Shown here piece by piece: positions 7,317 through 15,831 of a stretch of 64,000 nt of DNA (the first letter of the stretch is position 1; each line of letters opens with the position of its first letter). Source of the DNA: JALQTD01 sp965656785 (GTDB lineage Bacteria > Bacteroidota > Bacteroidia > Flavobacteriales_D > Sanyastnellaceae); NCBI GenBank assembly GCA_965656785.1, contig CBFHLY010000003.1, positions 1 through 64,000 on the forward strand, in the 5' to 3' direction. A model generated the notes under the pieces. The model did not search any database and had not been told where the DNA came from. It was given only the letters and a program-made list of their open reading frames with translations. Position numbers and translations under genes: made by a program.

Positions 7317-8383
7317 GGGGGACTGGCATCACCCGTTGGGAGGCACGCCAAGCGGTGTGGCTGCTGGGCACCCTGGCTGCGTTGCTGGGGGGAGCGTGGT
7401 TCGTTCCGGCGATCACGCCGCCGCAACCGGAGGAGCCGTATGCGACCATCCCCGGGCTGGCGTGGCGGCACGACGATGCGGCGGCGGTTTCGCATTTTCT
7501 GGCGTCGCTGCGGCTTCACGGTGGGGTGCTGTGCTTGGGAACGTCAGAAACGACGACGTTGGCGGGCGGGAATTGGCCGGACTTTCTGAATGCGGTGGAG
7601 CCGCAGCATGCCGTGTTGGCGGGGGCTGGGAGGACGGCGGGGGTGCACTTGCCCGTTTTGGCCCAACACCGGGAGGAATTGCGCGGTCTGCAGCTGATTT
7701 ACCTCATCAATCCGGTTTATTGGAACGCCGAGCACGGCCCCGTGAATCCGGCGTATTGGACGCGGTATGTGGATCCGCGGTTGCTGGCCCCGCGAGCGGA
7801 CGTGGCGGAGGACATTTGGCAACCCGTGAACCGCGCGCGGCAGGCCTTGCCCCTGTTGGAGCGCCTTTCGACCGCAAGCCTGCTTCGTGCCTTGCGCGCC
7901 AAATGGTTCAACGACATCCGGCACCGCCTTCAACCCCAAACGTTCACCTCGGCGTTTCGTCCGATCCAGCGGTGGACGGGCGCGGTGCCCGAGGGTCCTG
8001 CCCCCCGCGCAGACCTCAAGCGGGGCATCGATTCGACCTTCCATCACGCGGAGTGGTTCCGACCGGTTTCGAGCAATCCCGAGGTCTGGGAGGCACGGGA
8101 TGAAGAACTGCGCGCATTCATCCGCGCCTGCGACCAATGGGGCGTGGAGGCCACCTTCGTTCTCGGCCCGTACAACGCCCCGTTCATTCGCTGGCATGCC
8201 CCTGATGCAGAAGCCGGGTACGAACAACTCGGCGAGCGCCTCGCGGACTTGCTCGATTCGGAGCAAGCCACGTGGATCGATGCCCGGGATGTGAGCACGG
8301 TTCCCGGGGCCTTCCGCGATCACCAGCACCACAGCAGCTACGGCGCCGCCCTCATCGCTGCTAAACTCCTCAACCGGCCATGA
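7313..8383 (+). CDS. DltD-like SGNH-type extracytoplasmic acyl-transfer protein
   Basis: A 356-residue protein with one N-terminal transmembrane segment (about residues 12-30) and an exported domain. The nucleophile motif reads LGTSETT with Ser78. Near the C-terminus DHQHHSSYG (histidines about 337-340) corresponds to the catalytic His region of DltD. DltD works with the MBOAT DltB to hand acyl groups to surface polymers, and the pairing here is the same. The ATG at 7313 lies inside the MBOAT stop, and the stop overlaps the microprotein start. Sequence similarity to characterised DltD is visible only at motif level, so this is DltD-like rather than DltD. Confidence 0.75.
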   Translation: MRGTGITRWEARQAVWLLGTLAALLGGAWFVPAITPPQPEEPYATIPGLAWRHDDAAAVSHFLASLRLHGGVLCLGTSETTTLAGGNWPDFLNAVEPQHAVLAGAGRTAGVHLPVLAQHREELRGLQLIYLINPVYWNAEHGPVNPAYWTRYVDPRLLAPRADVAEDIWQPVNRARQALPLLERLSTASLLRALRAKWFNDIRHRLQPQTFTSAFRPIQRWTGAVPEGPAPRADLKRGIDSTFHHAEWFRPVSSNPEVWEARDEELRAFIRACDQWGVEATFVLGPYNAPFIRWHAPDAEAGYEQLGERLADLLDSEQATWIDARDVSTVPGAFRDHQHHSSYGAALIAAKLLNRP

Positions 8384-8490
8384 AGCGCTTGCCGATTTGG
8401 GCCATGCGCCTGCTCATCGTCCTCGGCACCCTGGCCTTGCTCCTTGTTCGCGAAGGAGGGGAAGTGGTGACGTTGTATGCTACGTTCTAA
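8380..8490 (+). CDS. 36-residue DltX-like membrane microprotein with C-terminal Tyr-x-x-Phe
   Basis: ATG at 8380 overlaps the stop of the DltD-like gene (ATGA) and the frame ends TAA at 8488-8490. The peptide starts MKRLPIWAMR, has one hydrophobic helix (about residues 8-23) and ends VTLYATF. DltX, the small partner of DltB/DltD, ends in an aromatic motif of the form Y-x-x-F, whose Tyr is thought to carry the acyl group. Here Tyr33 occupies the same position three residues from the C-terminus. It is too short for most gene callers. The last three bases overlap the convergent gene on the other strand. The call is supported by length, topology, terminal motif and operon position, not by global similarity. 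Confidence 0.65.
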   Translation: MKRLPIWAMRLLIVLGTLALLLVREGGEVVTLYATF

Positions 8491-9539
8491 TCGCTCTTGA
8501 CGATGCGGTGAGTGGACCGCGCCTCCGCAGTGGTGATCACCGCCGTGTACACACCCGCAGGAAAGCCACTGAAATCCAATGCGTTGCGACCTGAAAGCAA
8601 GCGCGCATCCACGACCGGCTGCCCCACTGCATTCCACACCACAACATGCGCCGATTCAGTGATCGCCACGAACACTTCGCCTGCGGTGGGATTGGGGTAC
8701 ATCGAAACGCGCGCACCAGCAGCCTCGTCCATTCCCACTGCAACCGATTCCGGCGCACCTTCCAATTGCACCGAAGGCCCGGGATCCACGACGGGCGCTG
8801 GCGGCTCCCAATCGATGGCGCAAGCTTCGTAATCGGCCCGCCACGCCAACAAGTCCTCTTGAATGGCCGGGTCGATCAAAGAAAACATCAACCAATCCCC
8901 TCGACGTGCTACGGTGCCATCGCAGTTCAAGGCCACCCATCCGCTGGGCCGCTCAAAGAACGTGTTGTAGATGCTGTTGTCGGGATTGTCGGCATAGAAA
9001 TTGAACGGAAACGCGATGTGGTCAGCGTTGTTCCAGGAATTCACTGCACCCCTGCGTTCCCCGTAAGTGGCCGCCTGAACCACCGTGGTGTCCGTGGTGA
9101 TCACGGGCGGACAGTTCGACGGACAGGCGCCCACGGTCGGGTGCGCTTCCATGCCGTAAATGAAGACCCATTCGAAGTCGGATGCGTGCGACAGGATGAA
9201 AGCGCGCGAACCCGTGAATTCCGAGGAGGTGACGTCCTCATCGAAAATGTCCCGAAAACGCGGGCACGTAACGCTTCCATTGGCGACAATCACCGGACGC
9301 GGTCCCGCGAGTTTCGCGTACAAGTCCACCGCATTGCCGTCCACATCGTACGCGATGAAATTGCGGACGGTGTCTCCAACCGCGTAACCGCCCGACATGT
9401 CATTCAGTTCGCCGTGACTCGGCAGGACGTCAATGGGAGCATCGTCTTCAGGCTGTTGTCCCCAGCCCATGGTGCCGTACTGGGCCATGCCCCAACCGGA
9501 CAGAGCCAAGCACGCCAAAACTCCGAGGAATTTTCGCAT
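8487..9539 (-). CDS. T9SS-exported redoxin with iodothyronine-deiodinase-like domain
   Basis: A 350-residue protein with an N-terminal signal peptide (hydrophobic to about residue 19, ending GMAQ). A thioredoxin-fold domain of roughly residues 55-235 follows, then a C-terminal T9SS sorting domain (YPNPTAGEVFVAI ... GVYTAVI ... HRIVKSD). The redox domain has NGSVTCPRFR followed by an FIYGMEAHP stretch. This is the pattern of the iodothyronine deiodinase family (GSxTCPPF, then VYIxEAHP), with Cys where vertebrate enzymes have selenocysteine. It is probably secreted or attached at the cell surface. Its substrate is unknown. It converges on the MBOAT operon with a 3- to 4-base overlap. Confidence 0.75.
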   Translation of the reverse strand: MRKFLGVLACLALSGWGMAQYGTMGWGQQPEDDAPIDVLPSHGELNDMSGGYAVGDTVRNFIAYDVDGNAVDLYAKLAGPRPVIVANGSVTCPRFRDIFDEDVTSSEFTGSRAFILSHASDFEWVFIYGMEAHPTVGACPSNCPPVITTDTTVVQAATYGERRGAVNSWNNADHIAFPFNFYADNPDNSIYNTFFERPSGWVALNCDGTVARRGDWLMFSLIDPAIQEDLLAWRADYEACAIDWEPPAPVVDPGPSVQLEGAPESVAVGMDEAAGARVSMYPNPTAGEVFVAITESAHVVVWNAVGQPVVDARLLSGRNALDFSGFPAGVYTAVITTAEARSTHRIVKSD

Positions 9540-9611
9540 GGTGTTTCAATTCTTGCCTTGGCACAACAACCCCCTCATCGATTTGGTTGCATCCAACGCA
9601 AAATCAAAACG

Positions 9612-10868
9612 TTAAAGTCCCAACAACACCTCCGCGGGCTGCTTGCCCGTGAAGAGCATCCGCTCGGGATGTTCGATCATTTCCTTGATGGTGTAAAGGA
9701 ATCCGACGCTTTCCTTGCCGTCGATGATGCGGTGGTCGTAGCTGAGCGCTACGTACATGATGGGCCGAATTTCGACCTGGCCATTGACCGCGACCGGGCG
9801 CTCGACGATGTTGTGCATGCCGAGGATCGCGCTCTGCGGCGGGTTGATGATGGGCGTCGAAAGCATCGAGCCAAAAACGCCTCCGTTCGTGATCGTGAAC
9901 GTACCGCCCGACATTTCATCCACGGTCAGCAAGCCATCGCGGGCGCGAAGGGCGAGCCGCTTGATTTCGGCTTCGATTTCGGCAAGTCCCAGCGTCTCCG
10001 CGTTCCGAACCACAGGAACCATCAAGCCCTTCGGCGAACTCACGGCAATTCCGATGTCCGCGTATTCCGGGATGACCATCTCCTTGCCATCAATCATGGC
10101 GTTCACCGCCGGGTACTGCTGGATGGCGGTGGTCACGGCCTTCGTGAAGAAGCTCATGAAGCCGAGTCCGACGCCGTGGTGCTCTTTGAATTCGTTTTTG
10201 TACTTGTTGCGCAAGTCCATCACGGGCTTCATGTCCACCTCGTTGAAGGTGGTGAGCATGGCGGTTTCGTTCTTGACGCCGACGAGTCGTTCAGCCACTT
10301 TGCGGCGCAGCATGCTCATCTTTTCGCGGCGCACTTCGCGCGAACCTCCCCAAGCCGCCGCAGCGCCTGCATCGAAGCCCGCAGCCATGGCGGCCACCAC
10401 GTCCTGCTTCAGCACGCGGCCGTCGCGGCCCGAACCGGCCACCGAACCCGCGTGCAGGCCATTGTCGGCCATCAACTTGCGCGCTGCCGGTGACGGATGA
10501 CCCGCCGCATGGCTTTCCGATTTCGGTGCAGTCGGCACGGGAGCCGGAGCGGGTGCCGGGGCAGGAGCCACCGGTGCCGGGGCGGGCACACTAGCCGTTC
10601 CAGCTGACACGAAGTCGGCCGGCTTCTCTGCGTCCGTGTCGATGAGGCAACACACCTCTCCCACCGCGACGGCATCGCCTTCCTCCGCCTTCAACGTGAT
10701 GATGCCGGCTGCCTCGGCGGGCAATTCCAACGTCGCCTTGTCCGAATCCACTTCGGCAATGGCTTGGTCCTTTTCCACGTAATCCCCGTCGGAGACCAAC
10801 CACGTTGCGATTTCGACCTCGCTGATGGATTCGCCCGGGCTCGGGACTTTCATTTCAAGAATGGGCAT
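9612..10868 (-). CDS. odhB: 2-oxoglutarate dehydrogenase E2, dihydrolipoamide succinyltransferase
   Basis: E2 core of the TCA-cycle 2-oxoglutarate dehydrogenase complex. The 418 residues comprise a lipoyl domain (lipoylated Lys in EVDSDKATLEL near residue 43), an Ala/Pro linker, a peripheral-subunit-binding domain near 140-175, and a catalytic acyltransferase domain ending with SYDHRIIDGKE, which holds the active-site His and Asp. I chose the ATG at 10868 because MPILEMKVPSPGES is the usual E2 N-terminus; the 15 residues upstream would add non-homologous sequence. It lies 29 bases after odhA, in one operon. The E3 gene lpdA is in the same window at 20.4 kb. Confidence 0.96.
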   Translation of the reverse strand: MPILEMKVPSPGESISEVEIATWLVSDGDYVEKDQAIAEVDSDKATLELPAEAAGIITLKAEEGDAVAVGEVCCLIDTDAEKPADFVSAGTASVPAPAPVAPAPAPAPAPVPTAPKSESHAAGHPSPAARKLMADNGLHAGSVAGSGRDGRVLKQDVVAAMAAGFDAGAAAAWGGSREVRREKMSMLRRKVAERLVGVKNETAMLTTFNEVDMKPVMDLRNKYKNEFKEHHGVGLGFMSFFTKAVTTAIQQYPAVNAMIDGKEMVIPEYADIGIAVSSPKGLMVPVVRNAETLGLAEIEAEIKRLALRARDGLLTVDEMSGGTFTITNGGVFGSMLSTPIINPPQSAILGMHNIVERPVAVNGQVEIRPIMYVALSYDHRIIDGKESVGFLYTIKEMIEHPERMLFTGKQPAEVLLGL

Positions 10869-10897
10869 GGCTGCTGTGCTTGTTCGAGTTAGGGGAA

Positions 10898-13615
10898 TCA
10901 GTTGTGGGCGCAATCAAACACCTCATCGAGGATGGCTTGCTGACGCCGCGCATGGACGACGGGAGATCCCGATGCTGGGCTCGCGCTCGCAGAACGCGAA
11001 ATGCACGCGATGTCGCCCGAGAAATGCTGCATGATGAAGGTCCACGCACCCATGTTGCGGGGCTCCTCTTGCACCCACAAGCATTTCGACTTAGGGGAGT
11101 AACCAGCTCGGACCGCTTCGATTTCCAAACCGGGATAGGGATGAAGTTGCTCAACGCGGATGAACGCAATGTTCGGCGCCGGCGTTTCTTCGAGCCGTTC
11201 GAGCAGTTCGTAATAAATTTTTCCGCTGCAGAAAACGAGGGTGTCTACCGCGCCGGGATCGCCTTGCGTGCGTGGATCATCGATGACGGGAGCGAAGTGC
11301 CCGGTAGCCATGGCTTCGAAGGATGAAACCGCCTTCGGGTAACGCAACAATTTCTTCGGCGTGAAGACCACGAGCGGCTTGCGGAACGCCATTTTCACTT
11401 GGCGACGCAACAAATGGAAGTAGTTCCCGGGCTCCGTCACGTTGCACACGAAGAAGTTCTCGCCGCTTCCGAGCTGCAAGAAGCGCTCCATGCGCCCCGA
11501 ACTGTGTTCCGACCCCATGCCTTCATAGCCGTGCGGAAGGAGCAGCGTCAGGCCGTTCATCGTCCGCCATTTGTCTTCGGCGGATGAAAGGAATTGGTCG
11601 AACAGGATTTGGGCTCCGTTGTTGAAGTCGCCAAATTGGGCTTCCCAAATCGTTAATCCCTCCGGCCGCGCAAACGCGTACCCGTAATCGAACCCGGCCA
11701 CCGCGTATTCGCTCAGAAGGGAGTTGTAAATCTGGAACGCGGATTGGCCTTCCTCCAAGTGGTTCAACGGGATGATTTCCTCCTCGCTGTCTTCGGTTTT
11801 CACCACCGCGTGGCGGTGCGAGAAGGTGCCGCGCTCGACGTCCTGTCCACTGATGCGGACGGGGTGGCCTTCAGTCAGAAGGGTCGCATAGGCAAGCAAT
11901 TCGCCCATGGCCCAGTCCAACCGGTCCTCTTCCACCATCTTCAAGCGGTCGCGCATCAATTTCGCGACTTTTCGGTAAATCTTTTTCTCTTCAGGGAGCG
12001 TGCTCATGGCGCGAGCCAACGCTTCCAAGCGCTTCCGGGCAACCGCCGTAGCAACCGGTTGGCGCCACTCATCCGGCTCAGCGTTGTGGTAGTCTTTCCA
12101 CAAATCCTGCAAGAAATCCTCCACGATGGCGCGGTCCATGCCTGCTGCCGCTTCGTAGCCCGCTTCCATGCGCGCGGTTTGGGCCTCCTTCATCCCTTCT
12201 GCGTCGTCCGCGGTGAGCGTTCCGTCGGCCAGCAACTGCTGCAAATACAGCTCCCGAACGTTGGGGTGCTTTCCGATGGACTTGTACAATTGCGGCTGGG
12301 TAAACATGGGCTCGTCGCCCTCGTTGTGACCGTATTTGCGGTATCCCAACAGGTCGATGAACACGTCCCGCTTCCAGGTTTGGCGGTAGTCGCATGCGAT
12401 GCGCATCACCGTCACGACGGCTTCCGGATCGTCGGCGTTCACGTGGAACGAAAGCGATTCCGTCACCTTGCTGACGTCGGTGCAGTACGTGGAGCTCCGG
12501 GCGTCGAGGTAGTTCGTGGTGAAGCCGACTTGGTTGTTCACCACGATGTGAATGGTTCCGCCAACGCGGTAGCCATCGAGTTGCGCCATTTGGGCCACTT
12601 CGTACACGACGCCTTGGCCTGCGATGGCGGCGTCGCCGTGGATGAGGATGGGCAGGACGGTGCACGAATCGCCTCCGAGCGCGTCGATGCGGGCGCGGCT
12701 CAGCCCTTCCACCACCGGACCGACGGCCTCGAGGTGAGACGGGTTGGGCGCCAACGTGATGGTCAAGGGTTCCCCGGTGTCCGCCATCAACGAGCGGGAG
12801 TAACCGAGGTGGTACTTCACGTCGCCGTCAAAATCCCCATCGTCGTCGTACGCCTTGCCTTCAAATTCCGTAAAGATTTCGGCGTAAGGTTTGCCGAGGA
12901 TGTGGGCCAAGGTGGAGAGGCGACCGCGGTGGGCCATGCCGATGACCACTTCGCGCACCCCGCGTGAAGAGCCGTCCTCGATGACCGCGTCGAGGGCGGC
13001 GATGAGGGATTCGCCGCCTTCGAGGGAGAAGCGCTTTTGGCCTACGAACTTCTTCTGCAAGAACTCCTCGAACAAGGTCGCCTGGTTCAGCTTCTTGAGG
13101 ATTTGCTTGCGATCCGCGGCCTCAATGCGCGGGCGATTCACCAATTCGATGTGCTCGCGGATCCAATTCAACCTGGGCAAATCCCGGATGAACATGTACT
13201 CAATGCCGATGCTGTGGCAGTACGTCTCCCGCAAATGTTCCACGATGGCGCGCAACGGAGCCGGGCCGATGCCCACCTGGGAACCGGCTTGAAACGTGGT
13301 GTCCAGATCGGCCTCGGTGAGGCCAAACTGTTCCAACGAAAGGTCCGGTTCGTAGGTGCGGCGGGCGCGCACGGGGTTCGTCTGAGTGAAGAGGTGGCCG
13401 CGCGTGCGGTAGCCGTGAATCAGGTCGAGGACCTGGAATTCCTTCTTCGCAATGGGGCTCGCAGATTCCTCGCCATACGTGGCGAGGGCCAAATCGAAGC
13501 CCTTGAAAAACTGCTGCCAGCTGGCATCAACCGATTGGGGATCTGCCAAGTACCGTTGGTAGTGGGCCTCGAGCGCGGTGGGCTCGAGCTGGCTCAGGAA
13601 GTCGAGTGTGTCCAT
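10898..13615 (-). CDS. odhA: 2-oxoglutarate dehydrogenase E1 (thiamine diphosphate-dependent)
   Basis: Decarboxylates 2-oxoglutarate and transfers the succinyl group to E2. The 905 residues match full-length E1: an N-terminal segment beginning MDTLDFLSQLEP, the ThDP-binding region with HGDAAIAGQGVVYE and VVNNQVGFTT near the middle, and a C-terminal transketolase-like domain (RVEQLHPYP ... QEEPRNMGAW). The ATG at 13615 is preferred over an upstream GTG, because the TATCTTTG promoter box would fall inside the longer version. Operon with odhB. Confidence 0.96.
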   Translation of the reverse strand: MDTLDFLSQLEPTALEAHYQRYLADPQSVDASWQQFFKGFDLALATYGEESASPIAKKEFQVLDLIHGYRTRGHLFTQTNPVRARRTYEPDLSLEQFGLTEADLDTTFQAGSQVGIGPAPLRAIVEHLRETYCHSIGIEYMFIRDLPRLNWIREHIELVNRPRIEAADRKQILKKLNQATLFEEFLQKKFVGQKRFSLEGGESLIAALDAVIEDGSSRGVREVVIGMAHRGRLSTLAHILGKPYAEIFTEFEGKAYDDDGDFDGDVKYHLGYSRSLMADTGEPLTITLAPNPSHLEAVGPVVEGLSRARIDALGGDSCTVLPILIHGDAAIAGQGVVYEVAQMAQLDGYRVGGTIHIVVNNQVGFTTNYLDARSSTYCTDVSKVTESLSFHVNADDPEAVVTVMRIACDYRQTWKRDVFIDLLGYRKYGHNEGDEPMFTQPQLYKSIGKHPNVRELYLQQLLADGTLTADDAEGMKEAQTARMEAGYEAAAGMDRAIVEDFLQDLWKDYHNAEPDEWRQPVATAVARKRLEALARAMSTLPEEKKIYRKVAKLMRDRLKMVEEDRLDWAMGELLAYATLLTEGHPVRISGQDVERGTFSHRHAVVKTEDSEEEIIPLNHLEEGQSAFQIYNSLLSEYAVAGFDYGYAFARPEGLTIWEAQFGDFNNGAQILFDQFLSSAEDKWRTMNGLTLLLPHGYEGMGSEHSSGRMERFLQLGSGENFFVCNVTEPGNYFHLLRRQVKMAFRKPLVVFTPKKLLRYPKAVSSFEAMATGHFAPVIDDPRTQGDPGAVDTLVFCSGKIYYELLERLEETPAPNIAFIRVEQLHPYPGLEIEAVRAGYSPKSKCLWVQEEPRNMGAWTFIMQHFSGDIACISRSASASPASGSPVVHARRQQAILDEVFDCAHN

Positions 13616-13642
13616 GAGGACGGGGGAGAAGGGTTTGGCCTG

Positions 13643-13650
13643 CAAAGATA
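13643..13650 (-). promoter_or_regulatory. Promoter -7 box of odhAB
   Basis: On the minus strand TATCTTTG is an exact TAnnTTTG match, 27 bases upstream of the odhA ATG at 13615. No TTG at the expected spacing was found. Confidence 0.5.
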
Positions 13651-13748
13651 CGAAGCGCTTTCGGCCTCGCCTCACGTTTCAACACCTTCCTCCCTAAGGC
13701 AGTTCAAGACGATTTATTCGTGACGACTTTTTCATCACGACTTTTTCG

Positions 13749-13756
13749 TAACTTTG
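13749..13756 (+). promoter_or_regulatory. Promoter -7 box of the AAA ATPase gene
   Basis: TAACTTTG is an exact TAnnTTTG match and ends only 3 bases before the ATG at 13760, which implies a leaderless transcript. A direct repeat, CACGACTTTTTC-like, occurs twice just upstream (about 13722-13747). Confidence 0.5.
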
Positions 13757-13759
13757 AAC

Positions 13760-14857
13760 ATGAACCCGTTCATCGTACAAGGCTACACCCTGCCCGAGCT
13801 GTTCTGCGACCGCGATGAGGAACGCGCGGCGCTCGAAGCCCATTTCCAAAATGGCCGCAACGTGGTGATTTTGGGAGAACGGCGAATGGGGAAAACCGCC
13901 CTGATTCGCCGATCGTTGGAAGGGCATTCCGGAATGACCATCGATTTGCTGTCCTGCTTGGACTTGCGGGAGGCGGTGGAGAAAATTGGCTGGGCCCTGT
14001 TGGAACGGGAGGGGGTGCACAACACGCGGCACACGTCCCTGTGGCAGCGGTTCCTCGGGCAGTTCGAAGTGCAATTCACCGCAGACCCGGCCACGGGAGC
14101 GCCGCAAGTGGGCATTCGCTTGGGGGCGGAGCGCTCGCCGCAGCCGGCGCTCGAAAGCATCGGGGCGTATTTGAGTCGGCTTGAGCCCGGGTTCGTGCTG
14201 TGCCTGGACGAGTTCCAACAAATCACGCACTTTCGAGAGCCGGGTGCCGAGGCCACATTTCGGGAATGGATGCAGGCATTTCCTGCGGTGCGCTTCGTGT
14301 TTTCAGGCAGCCACGCCAGCCTGATGCGGGCGATGTTCAGCGAGCACAGCCGACCGTTCTATCAGTCGTGCGAAATGATGGAGCTGAAGGCGGTGGCGTT
14401 TGCGGATTACGCGCCGTTCATTCGGCGCCATTTCGAGGCGGACGGTCGGGCGGTGCCGGATGAGGTGCTCGAGGCCGTGTACCGCTGGGCGCGGGGGACG
14501 ACGCATTGGGTTCAGGCGCAATGCAACCGGCTGTTCGACCGCGCGGGAGACCCGGATTTGCAGGATGTGCGGGAGGTGCAGCGGGCCATCCTCGCTTCGC
14601 TTCAGGGCTTTTTTGGCCAAATCCGCAACCAGTTGAGCCCCGTCCAAGCCGCCACCCTGACCGCCATCGCCCAATCGCCCGACGGCGTCCCGCAACCCAC
14701 GGCCATGGAATTCCTTCAACGGCACCACCTGCCCGCCGCAAGCAGCGTGCGATCCGCCCTGCACTCGCTCGAGCGCCTCGAACTCGTGATGCAAAGCGAC
14801 ACCCGCCGGTGGATGCTCGCCGACCCGCTGTTCGCGGAGTGGCTGCGCACCCGATAA
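13760..14857 (+). CDS. AAA family ATPase of the archaeal-type (STAND-like) group
   Basis: A 365-residue P-loop ATPase of a group that is common and multi-copy in Bacteroidota. Walker A is GERRMGKT (39-46), Walker B is VLCLDEFQ near 145-152, and an arginine/sensor-like FSGSHAS follows. The C-terminal third is a winged-helix-like region (SVRSALHSLERLELV). Its cellular role is unknown. It stands alone: the odhA gene on the left is divergent and the next gene on the right is convergent, 8 bases away. The ATG at 13760 is chosen over a TTG two codons earlier that forms part of the promoter box. Confidence 0.8.
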   Translation: MNPFIVQGYTLPELFCDRDEERAALEAHFQNGRNVVILGERRMGKTALIRRSLEGHSGMTIDLLSCLDLREAVEKIGWALLEREGVHNTRHTSLWQRFLGQFEVQFTADPATGAPQVGIRLGAERSPQPALESIGAYLSRLEPGFVLCLDEFQQITHFREPGAEATFREWMQAFPAVRFVFSGSHASLMRAMFSEHSRPFYQSCEMMELKAVAFADYAPFIRRHFEADGRAVPDEVLEAVYRWARGTTHWVQAQCNRLFDRAGDPDLQDVREVQRAILASLQGFFGQIRNQLSPVQAATLTAIAQSPDGVPQPTAMEFLQRHHLPAASSVRSALHSLERLELVMQSDTRRWMLADPLFAEWLRTR

Positions 14858-14865
14858 CGGTGGAA

Positions 14866-15450
14866 TCAGTGCACCGAGGAAGAGCGCAATTCGTCGTACA
14901 ACGCGGCTTGGCCTACCAGCACCATCGGCGTGGTGAACAACACGCCCACTCCGAAACACAACAACCCGAGCAACGTCAACAACGCCGCGAGGAACAGGAA
15001 GCCCAACACCTTCCAAAAGTGCCCCCCCTTCCACACCAACTCCCAACTCGCCTTCAACACGTCCGGCGCATCGAGCTCCGGCCGATCGTTGGCGATGTAG
15101 TACGCCATGCTCAATCCCACCCCGACGATGATCCCCGGGATGATCAGCAACAACGTCGCAATGCCCACCGCGAGCGACAGCAGCAGCCCGATGGCCAAGG
15201 TTCGAACGAACGAATGGAACCCGCTGAACAACACCTCAAAGTTCGGCCGTTCGCCCCGCGCAATCCCAAGGAAATAACGCGACTGCCCCACGCCCAACGG
15301 CCCGGCTAACAGCAGCGGAATCACCCCAAAACTCACCCCACTGCCCGCGGAGGACAGGATGCCGATGACAAGAAAGGCCCCGATGGCCGGAAGCCACAAA
15401 CCCGAGAGCAGGAAGCGGCTGGAAGAAAGAAGTTCGACGTTGGTGCGCAT
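14866..15450 (-). CDS. Integral membrane protein, DUF975-like
   Basis: A 194-residue hydrophobic protein with about four to six membrane segments (for example around 15-35, 75-100, 105-125 and 155-185). The conserved-looking stretch LLIIPGIIVGVGLSMAYYIANDRPELDA, seen in part as IPGIIVGVGLSMAYYI, resembles the DUF975/YciC-type membrane proteins. No enzymatic motif is visible and no function is assigned. The gene downstream on the left (AAA ATPase) converges with it. The gene upstream (113-aa protein) is on the same strand, with a 39-base gap. Confidence 0.6.
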   Translation of the reverse strand: MRTNVELLSSSRFLLSGLWLPAIGAFLVIGILSSAGSGVSFGVIPLLLAGPLGVGQSRYFLGIARGERPNFEVLFSGFHSFVRTLAIGLLLSLAVGIATLLLIIPGIIVGVGLSMAYYIANDRPELDAPDVLKASWELVWKGGHFWKVLGFLFLAALLTLLGLLCFGVGVLFTTPMVLVGQAALYDELRSSSVH

Positions 15451-15489
15451 GGCGTTGGATTGAGGACCAAGATAAACGAATCCCTGAAT

Positions 15490-15831
15490 TCAACGGTAGC
15501 TGAGCCGGGTCCAAACCTTAAGGGCAGCACGTTGCAGGGCAAGTTCTGCGAGTTGGCCCGCGGCGACGAGGCGGTCGTGGTCGTGCAGGATTTGGCGGAC
15601 CCGATCCTCCCCCAAGTCCAACCGGTAAAACGCGGCAAAGACCGGACCCGGATCGCCCTCCAACCCGGCAGAAATGACGTCCTTCAACAGCGGACCCACG
15701 CCGATTCGCGCCGTGCGCAGCCGCTCCAAATCCAACTCGAAGTCCTTCGCAAGCTGCTCCACCACCTTCGCAATAAAGGCCTCCGGAGTGACCCCAGCGG
15801 GCAGGTCGCGGTCGTGAAGGAGGTCGTTCAC
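15490..15831 (-). CDS. Unrecognised 113-residue helical protein coupled to the prenyl synthase gene
   Basis: I do not recognise this family. The GTG start at 15831 overlaps the TGA of the prenyl synthase gene (GTGA), which argues for translational coupling and for this start rather than a longer frame running antisense-like through the synthase gene. The sequence is charged and apparently all-helical, with motifs such as VVEQLAKDFELDLERL and FYRLDLGEDRVRQIL. It has no signal peptide or membrane segment, so it is probably cytoplasmic. Its fixed position after a polyprenyl synthase may mean a related role, but nothing in the sequence proves it. Confidence 0.6.
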   Translation of the reverse strand: MNDLLHDRDLPAGVTPEAFIAKVVEQLAKDFELDLERLRTARIGVGPLLKDVISAGLEGDPGPVFAAFYRLDLGEDRVRQILHDHDRLVAAGQLAELALQRAALKVWTRLSYR

